Source: Azolla caroliniana (lineage: Eukaryota > Polypodiophyta). From it: a DNA stretch of 64,000 nt. Both the position numbers and the translations under genes were made by a program. Below the pieces are notes generated by a model. That model was given only the letters and a program-made list of their open reading frames with translations, searched no databases and was not told the origin of the DNA. The stretch lies in NCBI GenBank assembly GCA_043228905.1, contig JBHGNT010000004.1, positions 16,492,001 to 16,556,000 of the forward strand, written 5' to 3'. This document shows positions 1-12,200 of the stretch, in pieces. The stretch's first letter is position 1, and the number at the start of each line of letters is the position of its first letter.

Positions 1-150
1 ACAAACTGAGTATTATTTTGAAATTGAGTTTCTGTGTTTTGCTATCTCTGTCTCTCCCGTGTACTGACACACACTCTCCCTCCATTGTTCTCTGTTGCTG
101 TCCGGCTGAGCCGATTGTGTATGTTTAGCTTCCACACGTTATTCTTTTCA
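1..150 (+). mobile_element. Ty1/copia LTR, 3' part (R-U5 relic)
   Basis: The stretch matches, by eye, the reverse complement of the LTR of the complete copia element at 25214-30990: a GAGTATTATTTT box, then a pyrimidine-rich tract with CTCTGTCTCTCCCGTG, then GCTTCC...ATTCTTTTCA at the end. No primer-binding site follows position 150, so it is a 3' LTR or solo LTR whose start lies left of the window. No coding potential. Confidence 0.6.
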
Positions 151-292
151 GTGATTGTTAGAAAAATTCATGTAAGGATTAGATTTGGTCAAAGATATGT
201 GGGAAGTATAGCTGGATATGATCAAAGGTAGAAATTTGTATCAAATTGTGATACTCAAAAAACTCCCAAACTTATCACAATATGTGCATAGT
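151..292. repeat. Flanking repeat, uninserted copy near 8005-8110; ends with TSD ATAGT
   Basis: About 110 bp (near 205-292) resembles 8012-8110: both contain GATATGATCAAAGG-like and TGTATCAAA.TGTGATACT-like words and end GTGCATAGT. In the left copy the chromovirus LTR follows immediately; in the right copy the sequence continues. Positions 288-292 (ATAGT) are the left target-site duplication of the chromovirus; the right copy is 7631-7635. Confidence 0.55.
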
Positions 293-728
293 TGTTAGAG
301 CTTAGATATAAAGTAAGCATATGATAAGGATATAAGAGACAGAGAAAGAAGTGTGCCGATCATCCCGACCACCCCCAAGCGAAGGGATTGAGATGGACTC
401 GAGCCTCGATCGACGCCCCATACCACCATCGTAGCGTCGAGTCGTACATGGTCTGGCGCGCTCGCTACAAGAGTTGAGCCACCACACGAACGGAGTCTCG
501 GCATACTAAAGAGGTGATGAAGTGAGGGTAGTTAGGCCTAATATTTATAGCTAGACCCAAGGCCCCCAGGCAAGTTCTCACTTGGCCTAATGGGTTGTCT
601 CAATCCCGAGGATTAAAAGTAATCATTCCATTCTTTACACTCTGATTTAACCCTCACACTTTATCCACGTGTATAGAATACTATGGTAAATTCTCACCAC
701 GGGATATTATATGGTCATGCTTGTAACA
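293..728 (-). repeat. Chromovirus LTR (distal left copy)
   Basis: A 436 bp LTR: in minus-strand sense it starts TGTTACAAGCATGACC and ends CTCTAACA. It corresponds to 7175-7630 and to the young LTRs at 49834-50298 and 56421-56885. On its right it is followed by AGAGTCAATTTCCC, the same flank that follows the other LTR at 7631. Confidence 0.85.
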
Positions 729-1260
729 AGAGTCAATTTCCCTTATAAGTTATGCCCTACTGTATCGTCGCACATCATAGTATGAGTAAACTTAGTCACA
801 TGGAAGCACTAGTTTGTACAACAAACAACAAGATGGGTTGTAACATATATTGCTAGCAGGCACAAACATACACACAATCCTTGCATAGTTGATTACGCTT
901 ATCACGTATGCCCTAATGCATTGTCTGACATTATAGTGTGTGTAAGCTTATTCACATTGAAGCACTAGTTTGTACAACAAATAGTAGGATGGGCTCTATC
1001 ATGTATTGCTAAAATACGCGCGTGCACACACAAATTATTATTGTATTTGAAGGTTAAATATGACTTATGAGTCAAAAATATAATATTTTCATGTAGTATA
1101 TGTGAAAGTGAGTCTATTGCTAGCAGGCACAAACATACACTGAATCCTTACATCGTTGATTACACTTATCACGTATGCCTTAATGCATTGTCTCACATTA
1201 TAGTGTGCGTAAGCTTATTTATTCCCATTGAAGCACTAGTTTGTAAATTCTAGTTTGTAA
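729..1260. repeat. Duplicated flank with divergent tandem units
   Basis: Positions 729 to about 1110 repeat 7631 to about 8012 almost base for base. Inside are two or three diverged units of roughly 155 bp or more, each holding an AAGCACTAGTTTGTA word and a GTATGCC-type word. The segment sits between a full LTR and a second LTR start, so it is foreign to the retrotransposon. No ORF is supported. Confidence 0.7.
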
Positions 1261-1310
1261 ATACTAGGTAAATTCTCACCACGAGATATTATATGGTCAT
1301 GCCCGTAACA
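1261..1310 (-). repeat. Chromovirus LTR start fragment next to polypurine tract
   Basis: About 50 bp of LTR start (minus sense TGTTACGGGCATGACC) lies directly against the polypurine tract AAAGAGAGGGAGTA (minus strand, 1311-1324). It is the authentic beginning of the 3' LTR. The LTR then breaks into duplicated flank near an ACTAG word. Confidence 0.75.
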
Positions 1311-1338
1311 TACTCCCTCTCTTTAAAACATTGCACTC

Positions 1339-4300
1339 TTACAATGGAAAGTTAGGGAAGTTAGTTCTAAGAGTATTTTCGCGTTCCCATGTGGCATCTT
1401 TTATAGACTTATCCATCCATTTAATTTTAAATTCTCGGATTATTTTAGAACGCAATTTTTCTGTTTTAACATCGAGAATTCTTTCTGGTACATGTGGTTT
1501 AAAAGATAATTCTTCAGAAGTAACCAAAACTATTTCAGTTGTAACTGTATTGTTGTTAGAACCTAGAAGTTCTTTTAGATGATTTACATGATTAACTAGA
1601 TGGATTTCAAGACCATGAGGAAGAGCGAGACGATAGGTTGATGAACCAATGCGTTTGAGGACTGTAAAAGGTCCACAAAACCGTGAGGCTAACTTAACGC
1701 ACTTACCCGTCGACAATGTCTTAGAATTGTGAGGTACACATAAAAATACCTTCTGTTCAGGGTTGAATACACGTGGTTGCCTATTATGATTGGCATAAAA
1801 GCGTGCTCTATCTTGAGCTGTTTTTATATTATCTCGTGCAATATGCAACATATTTTGCATATCCGGAAGAAAGTTTTGCGTACTTCGCAAATCATATTGG
1901 TGTATATTAACATCAATCGGGGCTCGTGGCTGTAAACCATACATCAACATAAAAGGAGTATATCCCGTCGACGTATGCTTGGAGCTGTTATAAGCAAACT
2001 CCAAAATTGGGAGATAACGTTCCCATTTTGTTGGTTTTGTACCAACATATGCATAGAGCATGTCCTCAATAATTTGATTTACTCGTTCTATTTGTCCATC
2101 AGATTGAGGATGATTCATGGAGCTCATGCTCAATGTAGTTTCTAACTTCATAAAGACTTGCGTCTAAAAGTCACTAGTAAACTTTGGATCGCGATCACTC
2201 ACGATATCCATCGGTAACCCATAAAAAAGAAATAACTCATCAACAAATTGGTAAGCCAATTCAGGAGTTGTTATCGTGGTTTTCGTAGCAATACATCTAG
2301 CCATTTTAGTTAGTCTATCAACCACAACCCAGATGGCATCATGACCTTTTTGGGTGCGAGGAAGGCTAACAATAAAATCCATGGATATACTTTCCCACTT
2401 ATTATTGGGGATTTCCAAGGGATGTAAAAGTCTTGTGGCTTTAAGTTGCCCGACTTTGTTAACCTGACACTGGTGACATTTAGTCACATTGCTATGTATG
2501 TCAGGACGCATCTTAGGCCAATAGAATTGAGTGGAGATGAGAACTAGTGTACGATGTATTCCAGGGTACCCTGGTAAGGGCGCATCATGGCATTCAGAAA
2601 GAATTGTCTTTTTCACCTCAGGCAAATCTGGAACAAAAACCTTCCCATTACAATAGACCAAATCGTTAGCAATGTGGAAGTATTCCTTCGAGGATGTGGT
2701 GGTGTCTGTTCCAGATTCAACTCTTGCCCAGTATTTCGCAAAATAACTGTCATCAGAATACTTTCCTCGAAGGTGATCATAAAGATCTGATGTTATTTCA
2801 GTGATGCTAAGCATGTTAACTTCACGAATGCGACTTAGTGCACCAGCGACAACGTTCATGGAACCTTTACGATATCGTATGGAAAAATCAAAGTCCTAGA
2901 TGAGATCTGCCCATTGTGCCTTATGGCCTTTATGGTCTTGTTGGTCACAAAAATATTTCAAGAACTCGTGGTCTGTAGTTACCACAAAATGATTTCCATA
3001 AAGATAATGACGCCATGCCTTGAGCGCATGAATCAATGCAAATAATTCATTTTCTTGCACGGTATCCGACACTAAGCAGAATCAAGTTTCTTACTCTCAA
3101 ATGCTATTGGTTTACCATATTGATATAGGACATCACCTAAAGCATACTCACTTGCATAAGTTTCAATCTGAAAAGGTTTTGAAGGATCTGGTAAAAGAAG
3201 CGAAGGAGCCTTGCACACTAGGTGCTTGAATTCCTTAACGGCGAGGTCTAGTGTAGCATTCCACATGATAGGTTTTGTAGATTTACGCGTTTGACCTTTG
3301 AGAAAATCAGTAAACGATGTCGTCAATTGGGAGTAATTACAAAGAGATTTTCGCAAAAACCCGACAAAACCAAGGAATGATCGAACTTCTCAAATATTCC
3401 AAAGAGTGGGCCAAAGTTTGACTTTCTTGATGCGAGAAGGATCAATTTCAACTCCTCGTTCGGTTATGAGATGTCCAAGATAAGTAATTGATTTCTTGAA
3501 GAACTCGCATTTTGAGATCTTCACATAAAACTGTTTGTCACATAATGTTTGTAAAACAAAGCAGAAATCTTTAGCATGTTCTTCTAATGTACGACTATAA
3601 ACTAGAATATCATCCAAGAAAATCATGACAAATTTTCAAAGTTTTTCTCGGAAAATGTCATTCATTTTTGTTGAAATGTGGTCGGTGCATTGGTCAAACC
3701 GAAAGGCATAACCAAAAACTCATAATGGCCATAGCGCGTACGAAATGACGTTTTAGGAACATCTTTCTCACTTATACAAATTTGATGGTAGGTCATACAG
3801 AGATCAAGTTTCGTAAAATACCGAGCTCCCTGGAGACGGTCAATTAGATCATCAGCTTGGGGCAATGGATATGAATTCTTGATCGTCACTTTATTTAAGC
3901 GTCCGTAATTAATACACACACACCATGTGACCTCTTTCTTTTTTACCAAGAGAACAGATGCACCCTATGGAGATTTACTATAACGTATATAACCCATTCA
4001 TAAATAGTCCTTGAGTTGCTTAGATACCTCACCTCTTCGGATTGACTTAAACGATAAGGAGGTATACTTATTGGTGCAACACCAGGTACAATATCTATAT
4101 GATGGTCTATATTACGTTTAGGAGGTAACCCATGTGGTAGTTCACTCGCAAAAACATCATGAAAATCATTTAAGATTTCATTGAGTGTTGTTCAAAATAT
4201 GATAATTGACCCGAGACATTATCGATGTTATAAACGTGAATGTTCAGATCAAGTACACAATAAAATAAAGAAGAACAAGACAACTCAAATATTGATGGAG

Positions 4301-5499
4301 CAGAAACAATCGCAAGAGATTGTTTATTTACGCATTGAATAAATTGAGTACAATCGTTCAGTAAAAGGAAATGGAATGGTGAATCCAATCCATAGACAAA
4401 GAAGAGTTTTTATTATAAAACCAAGGATAACCCAGTATTACATCAGTGGTATAAAGATTCATTACATGGAAGTCTACTTCCTCTATATATGTATCAATAG
4501 AAATTCCTAATGAATGAATCGCCCCGTTGATGTATTGTACGGGATATTGTGTGAGCTTCTTGAATCAAATAAAAATTGTACGAGAGATCCATTGATATAC
4601 CCGTTTGCACGTAGTAAATCATTGAGTCCCAATACATAGTGAGGGAAAGAACATTTACAATTACTTAAATGATGTGTATAGAATGTTGTCGCTTACAATC
4701 GCGATCCATGAATTCGTTGGGTGTCTTGCGTTTCCTAGCGAATTGCAATTGGTTCGTTCCGGGCGCTTCGTTGGGTTTGTTATGGTCCTTCTTCGAAGTG
4801 TGTTGATAGAGAAGTACTATTTCAACGACCTCGTCGAAGGATTTGGGATCCTTATCGTACACTATTCAGTGATAGTACGAATTGGGGATGCCATTGACAA
4901 AACAAGATATTAACCAATTGTCCCCTTCTAGACCCGATTTTTGGATTTGGGTTCTAACATGGGGAACATAATCTTCTAGCAAGGAAATTTTCTAGCTAGA
5001 GATGTTCATTAATGCTTGTGCTATCTTGGTTCGAGATGGAGGTTGCAGAAATTGGCCCTTGAAAATTGTGATAAAGTTTGTCCAGGTATCATGCAATTTC
5101 CCTGTAGTGTGGAGGTCACGCCACCAGGCGGCAGCCTTGCCCCGTAGTTCTCGACTAACATACGCAATCTTTGTACTATCTAGCTTGGGATAGAGCTCAA
5201 AATGAGACTCCCATTAGCCCAGCAACGTGTAGATTGCTTCTTCGGTTCTATTCTTTTTTTCTCCCGTAAATGGCTTTACGACAAATGATGGTTCACCTTG
5301 ACGCTTATTGGGTCTATTAGTATCATGTTGTAAACTAATGACACATGCCTCGAGAGCACTATGAGATTCCCAAAGTTCGGTCATCTCATGCAAGGTTGAA
5401 TTAAGGAAATTTTGTATTTGTAAAAAATACGACTCAATGGGGATTTCCTTGAATTCCTTCCTCTTGTGTGGATCCCATCGGGTCGTTATTATGAGCCAT
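1339..5499 (-). pseudogene. Chromovirus gag-pol polyprotein, broken
   Basis: The ATG at 5499-5497 matches the gag start of the young copy. The frame is cut by many stops and shifts into pieces. Visible parts in minus order are gag (C-terminal half near 4665-4862), the protease-RT linker (4170-4388), RT with the FLDD motif (3390-3949), RNase H (3072-3356), the integrase zinc region and core (2164-2859), and the integrase C-terminus with chromodomain (1339-2151). The last TAA lies upstream of the purine tract, unlike the young copy, whose frame runs on into the LTR. At the codon where the young copy has TGA in gag, this copy reads TGT. It cannot encode a working polyprotein. Confidence 0.9.
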
Positions 5500-5928
5500 T
5501 GAATGATAATTTCTGGCCAATAAATATGATAAGGTCAGACAAATAGTCATAACATTCTGTTGTGATGTAAACATATCATGGGCAAACATTAATCGATATC
5601 ATGATCTCACATCAATACCCCTCTAGACGTATGCGATGAGGTTCAAGATCAGGTTACTATGGTAACACAAAGGTGTTTTAAAAACCATGCGGGTGACAAA
5701 TGAATGTCTTACCCTGATCTCTATATCAATTTTTCATGGCAGCTCCCCGAGGCTCAACCATGTATGTTTGCGTCATGAATAGTTTAAACACGAAAAAATG
5801 GCTTTGTGCCCACACATGTGGTTTTGGCTCTATAAGTTCTATTACGAGGACCTCGAAGTGCACTTAGACCTAAAGTCTAAACATGTGTTATAGTCATATA
5901 TATCAACAATGTTGTATGGTCTTGATCA

Positions 5929-5987
5929 TATTTGAACTCGAGACCTCAAGAACAAATGCATTAAACACTTGAGCTAACCAATTGGTT
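5929..5987 (-). other. tRNA-like segment in chromovirus leader
   Basis: In minus sense it reads TTAGCTCAAGTG (A-box-like) followed about 30 nt later by GAGTTCAAAT (B-box-like). The equivalent part of the young copy lies near 51500-51557. It lacks a full cloverleaf, so it is at most a tRNA-derived relic or Pol III promoter mimic. Confidence 0.4.
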
Positions 5988-6670
5988 TGGTCATTTTGAA
6001 TGTTTTATGTTTTATGCAAAGGCATTTGCCCATATATGTTTTTTAAAAGAAAACATATATGTCGAGAGTCCTTATTTCCCTCTCGTTTACTACAAAACTA
6101 TATTGGTACGTTACCTAACCACAAGTCTCATAATTACAATGGCATATGCCAAAGTGCAACTTAATGGTCAAGCCAAATGAGCCCTCTTTTTGTAGTAGGC
6201 TCACATGGCCCATCACATGGTTACGTCATTACGAATGCCTTCTATAATGATGATCTCATGGTGGCATCGTATCCATGTAACGAGGGAGGGATGTTGGATA
6301 TGTGTGTCATAGGAGCGACCTCACATGAAGTGGGTCAAGACCTATGCTCTCAACATCATTATGGCTATGATCGTTTCATTATAATGTGTAGCGAAATCTA
6401 AGTGACCAACGGGGATGACAACACAAAAATTGTTGAAAAAAGGATGGTGACAACGCCATTCTCACAAAAATGTGACGAACGTGACCAAGATCCTTTCCCC
6501 AAAAAGGACAACATTCAATATACACAATCACGTAATAACTAATATACACATATGTATGTTTATCACATGTATACAATCAAATATGTATACACGTGATCAC
6601 ACATGTGTATATTTTAAAAAAATCGTAACATAAAATAGCCAATAAAATGATGAAATTGAGACACGTAATC

Positions 6671-6914
6671 GAGGCATATAGCCTCTATGTACATGAAACA
6701 TCCAAAAATAAGGGTGAACGTAATACACAATTGAGGTATTGACCTCTTACGCATACAACACCAATCGCATATCATTTACATAGAAATCGAGGTATTCACC
6801 TCATACGCATACGTAACATATGTATGTGAACGTAATACGCAATTGAGGTATTAACCTCGTATGCATACGACACGAATGACATATCAAATATATGTCAAAT
6901 GAGGTATTGATCTC
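6671..6914 (-). repeat. Five-fold hairpin array in leader, about 56 bp period
   Basis: Inverted repeats GAGGTnnnnACCTC start at 6671 (variant GAGGC-ATATA-GCCTC), 6733, 6789, 6845 and 6901, with steps of 62, 56, 56 and 56 bp. Loops vary while the stems are kept, and the same count and spacing occur in the young copy at 50561-50802. Confidence 0.85.
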
Positions 6915-7160
6915 ATACACATATGTATACATTTTATACAACCAATCCATTACCAATACAACATCATTGAATTAATAAAAAAATAGATATTGACTATACA
7001 TTATTAGATTAGGAGAAGAAAGAATAGAAAAAAAATCTAAAAGAGCTACCAAAGTTCCTTTGTTGATCGCTATCTAGATCAAGGTCGACCGCATATCGAT
7101 TGATCACCATCCATCAAGAAGAAAACAAAAACATTCAACAAAAGAAATATTAGAACGAAA

Positions 7161-7172
7161 GCTTTGATACCA
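7161..7172 (-). promoter_or_regulatory. Primer-binding site (tRNA-Met type)
   Basis: In minus sense TGGTATCAAAGC lies two bases inside the 5' LTR end. It is close to the plant initiator tRNA-Met site TGGTATCAGAGC. Confidence 0.8.
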
Positions 7173-7174
7173 AT

Positions 7175-7630
7175 TGTTAGAGCTTAGATCTAAAGTAAGC
7201 ATATGATAAGGATATAACAGATATAAAATAAGAAAGTCGAGAGAGAAAGAAGGATGATGATCCACCTGACCACCCCCGAGCGAAGGGATCAAGACAGACT
7301 CGAGCCTCGATCGACGCCCCATACCATTGTTGTGGCGTTAAGTCGTACTTGGTGTTGGCGCGCTCGCCACAAGAGTTAACCCACCACAAGAACGGACTAT
7401 CGATGTAGTCAAGAGATGATGAAATGTGGGTCGCTAGGCCTCATATTTATAGCCAGACCCAAGGCCCCCAAGCAAGTTCACACTTGGCCTAATGGGTTGT
7501 CTCAATCCCAAGGATTAAAAGTAATCCTTCCATTCTTTACACTCTGATTTAACCCTCACACTTTATCCATGTGTATAGAATACTACGGTAAATTCTCACC
7601 ATGGGATATTATATGGTCATGCCTGTAACA
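7175..7630 (-). repeat. Chromovirus 5' LTR (right copy)
   Basis: A 456 bp LTR; minus sense starts TGTTACAGGCATGACC and ends CTCTAACA. It is bounded by the primer site on the left and by TSD ATAGT (7631-7635) on the right. Confidence 0.85.
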
Positions 7631-8812
7631 ATAGTCAATTTCCCTTATAAGTTATGCCCTACTGTATCGTCGCACATCATAGTATGAGTAAACTTAGTCA
7701 CATGGAAGCACTAGTTTGTACAACAAACAACAAGATGGGTTGTAACATATATTGCTAGCAGGCACAAACATACACACAATCCTTGCATAGTTGATTACGC
7801 TTATCACGTATGCCCTAATGCATTGTCTGACATTATAGTGTGTGTAAGCTTATTCACATTGAAGCACTAGTTTGTACAACAAATAGTAGGATGGGCTCTA
7901 TCATGTGTTGCTAAAATACGCGTGCGCACACACAAATTATTATTGTATTTGAAGGTTAAATATGACTTATGAGTCAAAAATATAATATTTTCATGTAGTA
8001 TATGTGAAAGTGGAAAGCATAGTTGAATATGATCAAAGGAAACACATTGTATCAAAGTGTGATACTTAGACTCTCAAACTTGTTTAGGGAAAAGTGTGCA
8101 TAGTTGACCACTCTCATTACTTGTACCCCAACACCTCATCTATCATGGACAAGTAGACGAGGCTCAATACTAAGAGAGTGAGAGAGAGATCATAGACAAG
8201 ATAATAAGAAAAAGAGAGAGAAAGTAGTCAAGAGAACAAGAACTGAATTATGATTCCGTAACTAGTGTTGTTCACCTTGACTAAGGCCAAGGTGGACCCC
8301 TATATTTATACATGTTTATGGGCTCTAAATGTAGCCTCATGCAAAGACTCATTTTCATGCACAAGCTTGTAGAATGTTCTACCTTTTGGAGCTTTCTGGA
8401 AGCTTCTAAAATCCTATATGTAGAATAGATAGTGTACAATAATCTAGTAAGGTAACATGATTATGTATTGGATGTATTGGTTAAAACATATCGATTAAAT
8501 ACAATAGGTCAAGACTTCGAATCATGACAAGACTATTGTCATGTCCATGACATCATCCCACAACACACTGGATGTGATCTAAGTTGCATGGAAGCAATAG
8601 TTTGAATGGTAGACAATGAGATGTGCTCTAACATGTATCGATGTGTATGGTGTTGTGATGTTTTCCACACATAATGTGAAACTACCCCAGATAGGAAATA
8701 AAATCATAGTACAAATAAGCCAAACGTGCCTTCAATGAAGCAAGATTTGAACTTTGCACCTTCAAGGAAAGACAGAATTGTATTTACCAATAAGGCAACT
8801 ACTAGTGAATTT
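7631..8812. repeat. Repetitive flank and unclassified LTR-like sequence
   Basis: 7631-8012 is the original of the flank duplicated at 729-1110. At 8012-8110 the sequence resembles the left flank (205-292). From about 8150 the minus strand looks promoter-like: ATGTATAAATATA near 8310, then a CT-rich tract (8180-8225). Another diverged unit with a CATGGAAGCAATAGTTTG word lies at 8590-8615. No ORF has support; it may be an old LTR of unknown family. Confidence 0.4.
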
Positions 8813-8817
8813 ATTTC

Positions 8818-9113
8818 TATTGAGAATCGAACTCAACTTCCCATAGAGACAGTGGTCACACTAGCCAGTGGACATCATACTAGGCTAGATTTGTAATTAG
8901 TAGAAATGGGCACTTGACCTAGACTAGTTGGTATTTAAACCAACTCTTTGTAACTTAGTTACTGTTGGATGTAATCTATCTTTTTATCAATATAGCTTCT
9001 TGCTCAAGATCTCTCTCTCTCACTCTTTCTATGTCTTGCCTTACGTGCACTCACACACCCACACATAACTCGCTTCCATTGCACAACAACACCTACGTCT
9101 CTCCTTCTTTACA
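8818..9113 (+). repeat. Copia 5' LTR
   Basis: A 296 bp LTR with a GGTATTTAAACC TATA-like box (8930-8941) and a CT-rich R-U5 region, ending CTTTACA directly before TGGTATCAAAG. The 3' partner is 13599-13897. Confidence 0.9.
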
Positions 9114-9124
9114 TGGTATCAAAG
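9114..9124 (+). promoter_or_regulatory. Primer-binding site (tRNA-Met type)
   Basis: TGGTATCAAAG directly abuts the 5' LTR end; it is a slightly diverged initiator tRNA-Met site. Confidence 0.8.
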
Positions 9125-9207
9125 TGTGTGGTTGTCTGACCAAACTCACTCAACTGTGTTGTGATCACAACACCGACGATCAAGAAATCGACATCATGAA
9201 TACTTAG

Positions 9208-12200
9208 ATGGGAAGCGTTCTTCCTACAGAGAAGCTCGACATGACAAACTTTGCATCTTGGTAATACAAGATGCATCAATACCTTGTCAGATAAGGTTAG
9301 TGGAGTTATATCGAAGGATCTCATGAAATGCAACCCAACCCAACACATGCCGACTATCCAACGTGGGAGCAGGCCGCAAGCCGTGTGTTGTATTGCCTTG
9401 CATCATGTGTGCATGATCACATGCTCGTCTATATTCGAGAGTTGAAAATACCTAAAGAAGCTTGGGCCAATCTCAAGAAGATTATTGTGGCCAATACCAC
9501 TGCATGAAAGCTCCAACTCCGACAAGAGTTGAATAACATGCAACAAATGGATATGTCGATCACCAACTATACCTTGAAGATCAAGGAGCTATGCGAAGCC
9601 CTCAGATCGATCAACGTCGTCATCGATGATGGCGAGATGATGCAAATATGCCTCGGCAGCTTGTCACCTCGATTCGGCATGATTAGATCGGCCATTCTCG
9701 CAAGGGTGAATCCACCTTCCTTTTTCGACCTTCAGTCGATACTATTGGTGGAGGAAAAGCATGCCTGACAGAGGAGCAATGCAGTCGATGGTCAAATGCT
9801 CTACTCCCAATCGGATGATAGAAGAGAATTCGTTCGTGGAAATAGAGGTTGATTCGACCAAGGGCGACAGAGCCAGCCGACCCGAGAACGCAATTCCTAC
9901 CAATGGCAAGATGGTAAGAGCAATCCTAGAGAGTTCGGCAGAAGGGGGAGCCATTCTGCCGGACCGAGCCATCGCAATAACCCGATCGAATGCGAGTAAT
10001 AAGGAAAACTCGGCCACTACGAAGAAGAGTGCCGAAAGAAGCAACGAGAATAGGCCTCGACTAGCCGAAAACTCACTAACTATGCTTTGAATTCCAACTA
10101 CGACGATCGTGGCGGAATGTTCATGATGAGGCACAAAGTGCATTCAATGTCCACACAAGGTGAGACAAGTACCCCTCCTTCAGATAATGTTTGGTTTGTC
10201 GACTCGGAAGCATCCAATCATATGACATCCCATGAAGATTGGTTCCGAGAATTACGAAAGCCTGATCGACATGGCTATATCGAAACCGGAGATGACACAA
10301 CTCACTCGATTCGGCATATCGGAAATGTCCCATTCGGGAACGATGGCAAACAAACCTACCTCAAAAACGTCCTGCATGTCCCAACCATCACGAAAAATCT
10401 AGTCTCGGCCAACCAGATAGTAGAACAAGGGATCCAACTGCGGTTCAATAATGAAGGGTGCTTCATTGAAAAAGACGATCAAATCATAGCGCACGGTCAT
10501 CGAGAAGGCCGAATGTTCATCCTCGAGTCGAACGAGGTGAAGTCCGCCATGTTCACCAATGGCATCAAATTCGAAACCGACTTGAAAATGTGGCATAAGT
10601 GAATCAGCTACATTAATTTCCAAAAGCTTAAAAAGATGTAGTCGAAAGGAGTCGTAATCAGACTTCCAACATTTACCAAGAAGGAGATTACAGGTGTATG
10701 TGAAGCCTACCAATTCGGCAAACAACACCGACAACCATTCCCAAAAGAAGGGAATGTGAGCAAAAGGATCCTGGATGTCGTACATTCAGATGTATGGGGA
10801 CTAGCAGAGACAACCTCATTCGGCAGATGCCAATACTATGTCACATTTATTGACGATTTCTCGAGGCAAGTCTAGATCTATCTGATGTGGCAGAAGGGTG
10901 AAGTGTGCAGACACTTCCAAGGGTTTAAAAACGAAGTTGAAAAAGCCACAAGTTGGCATGTTCAATCCCTCAATCGGATGGAGGCAAGGAGTATTTCTTG
11001 GATGATTTTACGGCGTACCTCCGCAAGGAAGGAATTCAATGAGAATTCTCATGCCGACACACACCTCAGCAAAACAGAGTAGCCGAACGAAAGAATCGGC
11101 ACATAGTAGAGGTGGCATGGGCCATGATGAACGAGATGAACCTGTCGGAATCGTACTAGGCAGAAGCAGCTAACACAACCGTCTATCTCATGAACAGATG
11201 TACAACATCTAGGGTACACGACGTAGCCCCTCATGAGAAGTTCTTTAGAAAGAAGCTGAATCTATCACATATCCAGATATTCAGCTCGATCGCGTACGTG
11301 CATATTCCCGACGAGAAGCGACAAAAGCTCGACCCAAAGTCAGAGAAATGTATCCTCGTAGGGTACTCACTCGAACAAAAGGGGAACAAATGTTACAATC
11401 CTTCTACCCGAAAAGTTCAAGTCAAGACGTCGTTTTCAATGAGTCGGCATCCTGGTACGACCCAGAGACGACTCCAATTTCAACTACCGAACGAGAGATA
11501 GAAAACAAATTTTGACTCAAACACATGTTCGAAGAAAGTCTGATTACAACCCGGCTTAGTGGACCATAGGAGCCCTCGAGTGACCAGAGCACATCTCAGC
11601 CGAGTCCTAAACTCGACAAAGGGGAAGGCTAAGATGTCAGAATACGAAGATCCAATCGACAACGAGTCAACTCACTCCCTTGATAGTGGTTTGAAGGCCT
11701 AGACATCCCAACCATCCGGACAAATGGAGCGAACAAAGCCTTAGACTCTACAAACAAGAAGCGTCGTCGCTCCACCTGAGAGAAAAACCCAGTTCGTCGA
11801 TTCGGCTACGATGAGTATATGGCATACCACTATGCCTTTATGATGAAGGTGGCGACTGTCCGAGAACCGGAAACCTTTTTCGAGGCAACCAAGGATCCGT
11901 GATGGATCGAAGCCATGAATGAAGAAATGCAGGCTTTAAGCAAAAATGAGACATGGGATCTCGTTCCCCATTCTACACACAAGAAAGAGATTGGTTGCAG
12001 ATGGATATATAAGGTAAAATACAATTCCGATGTCTTGGTAAATCGCTACAAGGCACAACCCGTAGCTAAGGGATACACTCAAATGCACAGAGTCGATTAT
12101 GAGGAGACCTTTGCCCCGGTGGCAAAGATGACGATTGTTCGGATAGTCATCGCTCTTGCAGCTGCACAAGGGTGGCATCTCCACCAAATGGATGTGAAGA

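Larger units (their letters stand above)
5500..7160 (-). other. Chromovirus 5' leader (non-coding)
   Basis: About 1.7 kb between primer site and gag start. It carries no supported ORF. It contains five spaced hairpin motifs (6671-6914) and a tRNA-like stretch (about 5929-5987), both also present in the young copy's leader (50299-52000). Confidence 0.75.
293..7630 (-). mobile_element. Old Ty3/gypsy chromovirus, degenerate, TSD ATAGT
   Basis: The element is bounded by LTRs at 293-728 and 7175-7630 and flanked by ATAGT (288-292 and 7631-7635). On the minus strand the order is 5' LTR, tRNA-Met-type primer site, 1.7 kb leader, gag-pol pseudogene, polypurine tract, 3' LTR. It is the same family as the young plus-strand copy at 49834-56885, seen in the shared protein, leader repeats, LTR text and purine tract. 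LTR ends here are canonical TG...CA. The 3' LTR is rearranged: a short LTR start (1261-1310) next to the purine tract is separated from a full LTR (293-728) by 532 bp of duplicated flank. Confidence 0.9.

Noticed and set aside
729-1260. A second transposon inserted into the 3' LTR
   Set aside because: The segment matches the element's own right-hand flank and has no terminal repeats or TSD of its own.
6660-6920. CRISPR-like array in the chromovirus leader
   Set aside because: The period is regular but the repeated part is a short palindrome, spacers are themselves similar, and the same array occurs in another copy of the element.
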